Part shown: positions 37,201 through 49,200 of the stretch, one piece after another
How positions within the stretch are numbered: the stretch's first letter is position 1
How the letters are laid out: the number at the start of each line of letters is the position of its first letter
Source: Cyrtodaria siliqua
Taxonomy: Eukaryota; Mollusca; Bivalvia; Adapedonta; Hiatellidae
Reading direction: 5' to 3'
DNA: 64,000 nt
Assembly (NCBI GenBank): GCA_037043455.1
Contig: JAWPHD010001830.1
Coordinates: forward strand, 1 to 64,000
Made by a program: the position numbers and the translations under genes
Notes under the pieces: generated by a model
Database searches by the model: none
What the model was told of the DNA's origin: nothing
Seen by the model: only the letters and a program-made list of their open reading frames with translations

Positions 37201-40200
37201 GGTTTTTCATTATTTTTATTTAAGATATCCTAGGTTGGTTTTGTTCCTCTTTTGTTTTGTAACACTGGGTATATATGTAATGGGATAAATAGGTTTATTT
37301 CCTTTTCGTTCTTAGATTCCAACATTTTTAACTTCTGAAATATGTTAATTGCCATTTTTATTCCCTGAAAATGCAGAAAATTAATATCAATATTTGTATT
37401 TTCTTAAAATTCTTCTTTGTTAAATAGCTGTTCGTTTGTATTACATATTTCGTTAACATACTTTATTCCTTTCATGTACCACCTTTTGAGGAAAATACTT
37501 TGTTTCCCATTTAATATATTATGATTATAAACAAGTGGCATTTTCAGAAATTTTTCAAAGTTGTCGACTGTGTTAGATTCTAAAAAAAGACACATAGGAA
37601 TGAAGAATATCTTTCCAAAACAGTTTTTTGTAGATGTTAATAGATTTTGTTTTATATCGAAGTAACTATTACATAAATGTTGCCACATTCCATCAGAATT
37701 CTTAATCCCACTTCAAGGTAATCTTTAACAATAACTGCAACCCTTTTGTGTTTGTTTTTATTATTACTTTTGCCTTCTTGTTTGTCTGTTTGCGTGTTTG
37801 TTTCTGTGTTTTGTGGCTGACTGTCCTCCTTGAATGCTACTTTCCCTGTCCGATCTTTTTATATTTCTTGTTATAGTATCTGACATAACTTTCGTTTTTT
37901 CTTTAAGTTTTGATTCAAAGATATCTGCTATCTTTTTTTTCCATTTCTCCCAGGATTTTGTGAACTGCTGCTGTGATAAGGCTCTCATTGTTATATTTTT
38001 TCAATAAGCCTTTGAGCCCACCGCTTAATTCTGTCATATGTTCTGACATGCTGTTCAGTTGATGATGAATTAGAGTCATTTCTGCAGCACTACAATTGGC
38101 CACTTCTGAATGTGTCGTTTACTCGCTTGAGTGCTATTGAGTTTCTGGCCTGACTTCATTGTGCTGTAGGCCGAATTTACCGTTAATCCCTGTTTGCTGT
38201 GTGCGCTTTTGCCCTGATCACTAGGTTAACTCATTATGCAGGTATGATATGACGTGATCACTTTTCAGCTTAAGTAAATTGTCACAAAGGTTTTAATCCA
38301 TGTATCCGTTTCACAATAGAAGGGAAAATGTCCAAATAGTTTGTATTTAAACACAACTGTAAGATCCAGGTAAATTCCAGAGGTAAATTTAAGTAATTGC
38401 TTAAACGTTCCCGCAGCTAAGTAATTGTTTAAACGATCCTGCACCTAAGTAATTGCTAAATATGTCCCCTCAGCTAAGTAATTGCTAAAACGTTCCCATA
38501 GTAAAGTAATTGCTTAAACGTTACATCATCTAAGTAATTGCTTTAACATTCCAACAACTAAGTAATTGATTAAATGTTCCCTATATATAAGTAACTGCCA
38601 CAACGTTCACTCACTAAAGTAATGGCTTGAACGTTCATATTGCTAAATGATTGCTTAAAGTTCCTAAGCTAAATAATTGCTTAAACTATCCGATAACTAA
38701 GTAATTGCTTAAGTTCCCATATGTTAGTAATTGCTGAAAAGTTCGCAAAGTTAAGTGATTGCTAAAACGTTCCCATAGATGAGTATTTACCTAAACATTC
38801 CCACAGCTAAATAGTTGGTGAAACGTTCACGCAGCTAAGTAATCGGTGAAACGTTCACACGAATCAGTAATTGGAATAAGGTTGCATTTGAGTTTCAATG
38901 GTCTTTGCTCATATTATAACCTAAACAAGAATGACCTTTGCATTCTCTCATTGATTAAAACCCGATATGAATTAACATTTAGAATGCACATGTATACACC
39001 AAATTCAGACCAAACAATTTCATAAACAATCACGACAGAGCAAACTGAGTGCATGTGCACATTTTATATTAATTAAATTAAATTATGATGGGTTTATTGT
39101 AATTGAATTGACATCTATGCTTTTTCCAGCTCACCTTAGTCCCTTTAAACAGTTATAAAGAAATTATCAAGAAGAACACTAATTAAGGTTTTTGATATTT
39201 CAGATAGCATATGCAAGATTTGGAAAAGTTGCGCACATAATGTTCTGTATAGTTGCCCTGGTTGCCAGCATTGTAGTTTCCACCAGTATAATGTTGGCCG
39301 GGAGGTCAGCAATCTAGGTTCTCAGCAAAGACTCCAACAACGAGTTCATCTATCTTCTTATCACCGTCTTGTTCGGCTCCTACTGCATGGTTGGCGGTCT
39401 AGGCACCACCTTCTACATTTCGTACTTCAACACTGCCATCACCTTTATTTCCATATCCGTGTACATCCTGTATACTAGCTTTTATGCCTCAACAGACGTT
39501 GAGAGCACAGCGTCAATAAAAGCCATGTATACGGCTGCTAGCTGTATAAATGGCCCGGAAGGCAACTATGGAAATTCATACATTACCTTTTGGTCGACCC
39601 CCGGTATAATATACGGCGTCATAATCATCCTAATGTTTACATCGGTTAATTTCTGCGACCAGGCCAATTGGCAAAGCCGAATTGCAGCGAAACCATCACA
39701 GGGCTTACTTGGATTCTTTATTGCTGCCTATATGTGGGTTGCCACACCCACGACACTGTCTCTCACTGCCACAATGACATATTTTTCAATGAGCTACCAG
39801 AACGGATCACATCTACTATCGAAAGTGGAAATCGATGACGGTAAGAAGATTATTAGCTTTCATGTTGACATTATTTAATACTGTATTAGTAGGGATTTTT
39901 GTTTTCTAATGCTAATTCAAATTGAATCACTCACCTGATAATCTGCCCAAAGATGAAAAAATGGGGATCTCAACAGTTTCCAAGTGATGACCCATAGGCT
40001 ATTTCCCCATGGGTGGTGACGGACCCCGAGGCCGATGCTGGTTGGATGGTTGTATCCGTCTGTTCATGCCCAGTAAGTGTATACATGTCTATATGGTGAG
40101 GATAGCGACATCTAACAAAAGGCGATTTGAAGATGCTTGAACATCGGCGCCTTTAAGTAAGTGCCCATACTGCACGAGGCGAATGATGACCACCTACTCT

Positions 40201-43200
40201 ACATCTTCTGATACTTAACTTTAAATCGTAATTAAGCATACTACATATTTTCTTATTGATTGTAAAGAGGATTGTTGAAATTGTTAAACACACAAGGGCT
40301 TAGCTAGGTTAAATTTAATGTACAGGCTCAGTCACCATTTGATCACCACAGGGGTTCGTTTGGCTGTTAGTGGGACCAAGTCATGCTCTCCGTCGATTGC
40401 TTCCCTACATTGGAAATGATGAAATGTGAAATACCGTCTGTTGCACAATTTGAATCAACATTGGTTGTAAACGTAAAAGTTGTATTGAAATTATACTTAA
40501 CAAGGGAAAAAAAGGAAAGATTTACAAGCTTGCATTCTAGTGGGAAATTTGGATACGCGTATGTATAAAAGGCGAACTTTAACACCAAAACTGTATTTTT
40601 TCCTTATAAATTCGAGTAGACCTGCATCAGAACTTTTATGACTATAATCTAAATGTATAATCTAAATGTACGTTACATTTAATATGCTTTTAACATTTTT
40701 AAAATGCAAATTAATTCACTATATCCATTGCGCATTAGCATTAAAGGTGTTTGAACTATGCTAATTAAAATTGTATATAGGGTATACCGTGTTTAAGCAT
40801 AATTTATTACAGTTGTATAGATTCTTAACACATGATATGACACTTGTTAGTCAGACACAATATCTATTTTCGATGAACGTTTATGCTCGCTCACAACTAA
40901 ACAACTTAACTGTATATTATATTATATCGATTTTACTAATGTTATCGTTTAGCAGTTTTAAGTGATGTTTAATGAAATTGATCACCTGTGTTTTCATATA
41001 AAATATGCATTGAAATGCACACGTTTGCAGTTTATACCTTGCTTGAGTGAGTCAGAGGTCGTCAGAATTTTAAAATTGTTTAAATGCATTAATATTGTGT
41101 TAAATGTATAAGCAAAAATGAACTGAATGAACCTATATAAGAACCTAAAGATTATTCCATGAGCGGACTTAAAATGACGAATAAAAGGGTTTTGTTGATG
41201 TAGAAATGCATAGCATATTTGAATTACAATACCCTGTCTTGCAAACACACACACGTTTTGGATAATAGGATTACATAGTTAACATTCTATACGGTTTACC
41301 CCCTTCTCATTTCCGTCATTTTTAAAATTCACGAAAAACGAATGGATTTATTATCCAAATACGCAACCAATTTTAAAACAAAATGGCGATATTCGAACAT
41401 CCCATACAGAGTACTTTCCCTGCTGCAAAAGATGAACGTATAGATTAACAGGAGATATAAAAGTCGGAGAGGAAACGTAGCATTGACATCACAAACCCAT
41501 AAGGGTTGACAATAGGGCTACCGACTTGGAATGGTCAGTGTCACAAAATGCCTCTTTGGGGTTTAAACAGGTTCGAGGGTGCACCAAACCTCACTCTTAC
41601 CCTATAGTAGGGTAAATACAGATATCTTCTCAAGGTTCTTTAACGAAGAAGGCAGCGTTAATATGCAATATAACACGCCATTTATCATGTATATATGACA
41701 ATGCAGAAGCATAAAAGAGCAACAAGAGAACACACCTATAAGCTAACGACAAGACAGGGTTTATGACAAACATCAAACGCTACCGTCCATTGAGGAATTA
41801 GGTAGACGTCATCATATGAGTTGAAAACTGTGGTAATAAGGTGTGGATTTCACGCTTGTTTCAGGTTACATAACTCCATTTGTAATGAATTATGTATTGG
41901 GAGAGACAGGCGGTTACCTACTGATGACCATCCTCATGATGGCGCTCATGTCCTCTGGGTCAGGCGAGATTATGGCCATATCGTCCATCATAGTGTACGA
42001 TATATACAAGCCGTATATAAACCCATTCAGGTATGCTATGTCTCTATGACGTAGAGACGAACAGTGCAATCCGTTTAAACATCTACATGACATAGTTTAT
42101 ATGAGCCTATCTGATAGTACGTGGTTAGTTCAGTACTTGGTAACTTTTAATTATTTATTTCACACACTTTTATATTAAGTTTTAAATAAGAACTTGGACA
42201 AGTTACACAACGAGCAAAATACACGCATGCGTAACTGGTAACATAATTGCCCTTACGTATTAGTTAATATAGCTTATATAGTCTAAGATGGATGGCAAAA
42301 TAGTCGGATAAAACTGTTAACACAATATTGCGCAATGGTTCTGTGTTCATTACCTAGTCGATAGTGGACTATAAAATCGAGTGAGGGTTGGTGGGGGTTG
42401 GGGGGGTGGGGGGGGTGGGGGGGGGGCGGGGATTGGAGTTCTTATTATAAGAAACGCACATCTGACTGATTCCCTGTATTGCTTCCATATAGAGTATAAT
42501 GGGTCTAATTCAACAGAGGCCGTAACGCTATTAACCATGTAGTATTTGTCATGGAATATTGTATCTTTATTTTGTTATTTATACGTGCTATAAGTAATAA
42601 AGCAACATGCTTAAACTAGTAGGAAAAAATACTTTCATACTGGATTCACGCATTTTTTTAAATATTGAAATTAAACTGACCTTGTTTTTATAATCTACGA
42701 AAATAAAGGTAAACAGGAGGGAGTTTTAATTTCAAAACTGTAGTGTCCTCAGGTCCTCCATATTAAACGTATGCCTTATCTTAATAGCAACATCTGGATA
42801 AGTAGTTTTAATAAATATATTTCCTATGTGTACCTAACGTAATGTACGAGGATAACAGACATAATTTCCGAATACCTTATTTTCCGCAGAAAAGGGTTAG
42901 ATCCGACGAGCTGTATTTTGTGTGGCAAAGAGAAAGTGACACATGGTAGATGATGCCGCGGACCTGTGTAGTTGTCCGAGCTCTGTAGATTGTAAAGCCT
43001 GTGACAATGATATAGCCTTGAGAGTGGCTAAGGGAGCTGGGTTTGGTGTTCATTACACATGTCCCACCCACGGGCAATATCGACATTACGAAGATGGTCT
43101 TATGAGATATAAGGTAATATATAATTATCAGAATCAACTTTTGTGTTATTTTGTGTTCTGAATATAGAGCATACGTATCAGTAAGTAATGAAAACACTCT

Positions 43201-46200
43201 CAACGTTGTTTTTTTAAATCCGTACTCTTTGTTTCGGCATTGTAAATCTAAACCAGTAATCAAATTCATTGTGGTATATATTCTAACAGCCTACCCAGTT
43301 GAAGACACCTTCAAAATTTACTTAACATTTACTTAAAATTCATACTCTTAGTTTTGGCATTGTAAATATAAACCAATAATCAAATTCATTGCTATGTATA
43401 TTTAAAAGGCTGTTTCGATCTGTGGGCCTTGTCAGTGAGAACTCGTAACCCCAGTTTCGGATTACGTGTTTTTTCCATGCAGTCTTACATCGTAATCCCA
43501 TATATACAGTACAATACACAATGATAATCTCTACTCTTAATGAGTGGCGATGGGTGGAGCTAGAATCATGTTAAGAGTACAATGTTACATATCCAAACAT
43601 CTAACCCTTATGAATGAAATCACCTAGCTATTGGTTTTCATTAACTGATATACTCGTAATCTTATCAAACTTATGGCATTAACATGTCGACGTTTCATTG
43701 AAACTTGATTCGAAGACAATTGTAAATGGTTTCAAGCGAATTCTTTGATGCATACAATTTTTAATGGTTAATTTCTTATACATAGTTCCCTTGTCAGGTC
43801 AATTATCGTTTTGCCCAGATTACTGGATTATTTGCATTCCTTGTTGACACATGGCTTTACTAACCTCCCATATCGTGTCCTATAATGTACCGAATTCTGT
43901 TTAAAGCTGTGCGCCCTCTCTAAGCTAAGAGTTTTGGGTTGATTTGTGAATTGAGATTTATTCTCATTGTTTTGCGGTAATCTTTGTAATCTAAATGTAC
44001 TCTGTTTCTAGTGTATATGCCCGCGTTTGTTTTCACTGTGCAAGACATAGTTTCTCATTATCCAGTTTTATTCTCACTTTTTCGCCGGCATTTAAAGTTG
44101 TTAGATTTCGCGTTGCATGTCTTTTGTTAAAGAAATATGATTGATTTGGTTTAAGGGGACTGATTGTGTGCTTAATGTTATGATCTGTGGTAAATTATTT
44201 GAAGCTTGCAGAGGTGAATTGACTAACCCCATCTGTACAAGTTCGTCAGAATCCCCCCAGTGCTCAAACATATTTGCCATTTTCCCTATGACACAGGCGC
44301 TATTTGCTATGTGCAGATATCCAATTTCAATGTATTTGGAATAATAATCCATCACAATAACATAATGTTTGTTTTCAACACAAATGTCAGCTGCAACTTT
44401 TACCCATGGACCTGCTGGCAAACTTGTTGATTTTAGTGATTCTCGGTGTTGAGTTGATATTAGTTCTTGACAGAAAATACATTTTTGCACGTTTTCATCA
44501 ATTTCTTTGTTTATTGTAGGCCACGAAACACATTGTGCTGACAAGTCTTTGCACATTGTTACCCCTTTGTGTCCCACATGAAGTTTCTCTAAAACAGCTG
44601 CCCTTTCATTTTTCGGGTACCACTATACTTTGCCTGTAGAGAAGAAATCCATCATTTACAGAGAGCTCTGTGCGCACGTTGAAATAACTTCAGATTGATT
44701 TTGGAAGCGAGTTGTCCTTTTTGGCCATCCATTTAGTGAAATTACTGCCTGAATATATGGGTCATTTTGGGTTGCGTCCTGGATTAATTTCAATCTTACA
44801 TAACTCACTGGCCAATTTGAATAGACAATTTCTACGTACGCATTGACTTCATTTTCAATGTCGGTGTCATATTCCTTCAAAGGCGCCCTTGACAGGGTAT
44901 CCGTCACAATCATGTATTTGCCTTTGCAATGCTCTGCAACAGTACTGAACCTACGCAAACTTATTAAGAGTCTTTGACATCTTACGGGCGTTTTATCTAT
45001 GTCTGATGGACTGATCAGAGGTACAAGTGGTTTGTGATCAGGGATCAGTCGGAAAGATTGTAGCCCTATGAGATATCTTGAACATTTCTCACATGTGTAT
45101 ATTAATCTAAGACATTTTATCTCTGTTTGTGTCCATTATTTCTCTGCTTCGGTAAGCGTTCGCGAACAAAATCCTATAGGTTTGAGATCCGATCCGTCTT
45201 GCATGAATATCGCTCCTGCAATGCCCGCTCGACTCGCGTCAGCGGTAACTACTATGGGCTTGCTTTGGTCATATTATGCTAAGACAGGTGCTTTTGTCAG
45301 AATTTGTTTGACTTTTGAGAATGCGCCGTCTTGTTCTGGTCCCCAGTACCACGCTATATCTGACTTCAAAAGGTCAGTTATGGGACTCATGATTGTAGAA
45401 AAGCTGTCTACATATCTTCCTAGATAATTAATTAAACCAATTACCCTTTGCAATTCTGTTTTTTTCTTGGGTGGTTCTAGATCCTGAACTGCCTGTACCT
45501 TTTGGTGATTCGGACTGATACCGTCTTCGCTAATTATGTGACCGAAATATTCAATTCGTGGTTGTCTGAATAGACATTTTTGCCTATTGAGTTTCAACCC
45601 GACTTGATAGATTGTCTTCAGAACTTCAGTCAAATTGAGTTATGTTCATGCAAGTCTTTGCCATAGACGATTATATCGTCCATTATCGCATCTACACCTT
45701 TCAAAACCTTCGACAGATCATTCATTTTTCGCTGACAAATTTTGCTAGCTGAGCTTATTCCCATTGGACCCTACGGAAAGCGTAGCATCCGAATGGAATG
45801 ATGAACGTTGTCAGTTTTGAGCTATATGGATCTAAGGGGAACTGGTGAAAACCATTCGAAGCATCAATCTTTGAAAATACAGTCATCGCTACAAATTTCG
45901 GCGAAATATCATCACGATTTGGCAACATAAACAGCTCGTTAAACAGATTCATTCAGTTTTTTCAGGTCAACGCAGATCCTGATATTTCCGTTGCTTTCCC
46001 TAATTGGTACTATCGGTGAGCACCAATCCTAGGTTCTGTAACCATTTCGATCACACCGTATTTTACCATGTTATTTAATGCTATCCAATAAAACTGCAAC
46101 AGAGTTAGCAAGACAATGGATAAATGATTTGCATATTACACAAAATATATACTGGTCTAAATTATTTCATTTACCTATTAAATCGACAAAAGACTTAAAT

Positions 46201-49200
46201 CTGCAGAATAAATCATAGCATTTTGGGAACAAACTATTTACTTAAAAAAATGAATATTTCTAATACAGAATTTTGCTCATTTTGCGATGAAGATATAGAA
46301 ACAATAAAACACATATTCTATGAATGTAATTTAGTAAAAGATTTTTGGACTAATAAATATAAGGATATTAATACAGTATGGTCAGTAACTGACATCATCT
46401 TTGGAAATGAATGATATTATTTTAAATAATCTCCTCCTCACTGCCAGCAAATTTATATTCAATCAAAAATTAAAAAAACACTAGTCCTACTTGAACAACT
46501 TTTAAAAGCTATATTCAAATACTATTTAAAGTTGAGAAATGTATAGCTTGGAAGAATATGAAACAAGACATTTTTGAAAAGCAAGGGAAAAGTACATGAT
46601 TTTATTATAAAAAAAATAAAATAAAATCACACAAAAAATAAAACATGGTGGACCTGATTTCAAAAAATATCTTAGTTGTACTTGATGAATCCAACATCTG
46701 TTATTTTTTATGTATATTAAGATTTCCACTTTGTATTTAAGTTCTCCATTTACCACATTAGTGCACACTATTTGTTCTCCCTTTTATAATGTCACCTTAT
46801 ATGTTTTTCATTGAGTTTCTATGTTAAACATAAAAAGCTATTCCAATATGACATGCTTCTAAAATTGTAACAGATAACTGTTGTAAAGCTAAACATTAAT
46901 GCTCTTCATGTTATCCCCCTGTATACAATGCAATATAATAGCTCGCTTTATCTCCCTTGCTAGACATGACTATGAAAATATATTTTCTAATTCTTATATA
47001 AGTGAACTACATATAACATTGATGTGTAACAGAGAAGGACACTTGGTACTATTCATGGAATACGTTTAACGCGGATCATTGACTAGTTTCAAATGAGTTC
47101 TCGCATTAAATAAAGCTTTATAACATATTGTTGTAACTGCTCCACTACTCATAGATGGAAATGAAACAAAAGCCCAATATAAAATACTGAACATACAAAC
47201 ATATGATGACAGATCATGTCGGCCATATAAGAGGCAGTAGTGCTTTTAAATCTTACATTGAATATTATAATAGTTATTAGACAGAAACAGCTAAACAATG
47301 ACATGTTAAGAGATAAAGGGCTGTTATGTCACAAATGTAATCTTTAGTTGTTACCATACTAGCTAAATTCTAGAATTCTAATGATAAATATACTTTCATA
47401 TATTACATGGTGTCAGATTGTACATTTATAAAAAATAATAATAACACGATAATATATTCATTAGATGTATATATATATGTAGAACTAAACAATATTACTG
47501 TTAGGAATAGAAACAAATAAAAAGTTACAAAAATAAAATATTTAATTCTTTCTCCACTATTCGACGCTATACGGTATATCATGCAATCTACGTTACCCAT
47601 TGGACTTTTTAGCACGGAAGATGTCGATTTCAAAGGTGGACGTTGTTTAAATGAAAGATAGGAAAGCTTTGACATGAGGTCTGTCCTTGTATCTATTTCA
47701 GTTGGAACTTTTGACTTACATATGTCAAGGTTAATAATCCATAGATCCTGCCTATTATTGTCACAATCAATAGATCCAAGATACAGATGTTCATCTAATG
47801 TCGCTTGGGAATTGTCATCCTCGCTGTCATAGCTTTTTCTCGTACTTTGGGTTTTAGTTTCGCATACTACTGCAAAGTGATTTCTTTTTCCGCATTTCCT
47901 GCGTTATTCTTTGAAATGAAATGTTGGTTGAATCTTTCAACCACTACGTCAACGTTTTTTGCTTCATGATTGTTAAGTCCGAAATATTTTAAAATGGTTT
48001 TAGCACCCATTCCCATGGCATACATTAGATTTACTACTTGAATTTCGCCAGTTCTTTTTGAAGTTTTGAAGCTAGTCTATATCTCATAAATCTGTCGCGC
48101 CAATCTCCCCATTTATTCAGTGAAGAAAAGTCAAATTCCGTTGGTTGTTGAATTTTAGCCAAATATCGTTATTACTTAAATTCCAATTTAATCCTTTGTA
48201 TGTATGTTCCTGAAGTCATACTAATTAAGTTATTAATTGTGAAGTTTCTCTTTAAGGAACTTATTCCATTGTTGTTGTTTTTTCACTTCTGACACCATTT
48301 TTCGATCTGTGGGCCTGATCATTGAGAACCCGTGACCCCAGTCTCTGATTACGTGTTTATTCCATGTAGTCTTACATCGTAATCCACTATATACAATACA
48401 ATACACTTGATAATCTCTACTCTGAATGGGCGGCAAGTGGGTGGAGCTAGTATCATGTTAAGAGTAAAATGTTACAAGTACATATCCAAACAAAAGCCAA
48501 TCCAGTTGAAAACACCTACAACATTTTGTCAAAATTCGTACTCGTAGTTTTGGAATTGTAAATCTAAACCGATAATCAAATTCATTTTGTTGCATATATT
48601 CTAATAGTCTACACTGTTGGAACACTGTTGGAACACTGTTGGAAACACCTGCAAAGTTTGTACTCGTATATTTGATATTGTTAATCTAAACCCATAATCA
48701 AATTAATTATGGTATATATTCTAAAAGTTCAAAGTCTCACTTGACCTTTAGAATTTCACCTGGTTAAAAAAATAATTTTCCTGGGTGTATTGTTATCATT
48801 TCAAGTAATTGCGAGTGTCGTTGGAACTGGTCAATATAGGGTGTTAAGGCGTCATGCCAGCGGAAATTATTACTTTACTATGACACGAACAGAGTCGACA
48901 TTTATTACGTCATGCTTTTTCCCCCAAGAAAGCAAGAAACTATGCGATATCATCAGAACAAAATAGAATTTCTGACACAGGTTAAGCTAATGATCCTGTT
49001 AAACAAGACGCATTAATGCTTTGGACGGAGTTCTTTCAAGGTCGAAAGAACTGTCGCAATTTGGTGTGTCGCTTTTGATACACTGATGTACACCATGAGT
49101 AGGGAAGAAGGTCACAATTTCGTTAACTTCAATTCCTGAGGCATTTGAATGGCTCAACGAGTCATAAGTAAAATAAAAATGATTTACGTTGAGCATGTAA

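Larger units (their letters stand above)
43411..48492 (-). mobile_element. Ty3/gypsy LTR retrotransposon, full length, decayed
   Basis: Minus-strand element. LTRs are 43411-43599 (3' LTR) and 48298-48492 (5' LTR), about 190 bp each, with TGTTT...AAACA ends in the left copy. Five-base flanks 'aaggc' and 'aaagc' look like a target duplication with one change. Next to the 5' LTR, on the element strand, a primer-binding site TGGTGTCAGAAGTG is present (48284-48297), and a purine-rich 'aagggttaga' precedes the 3' LTR. Gag-protease pieces lie at 47400-48100, RT at 45274-46070, RNase H end at 44656-45060 and integrase at 44101-44580, all broken. A LINE fragment is inserted at about 46080. LTRs differ at many positions, so the insertion is old. 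The PBS and CCHC-protease order recall Steamer-like elements of bivalves. Confidence 0.88.
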
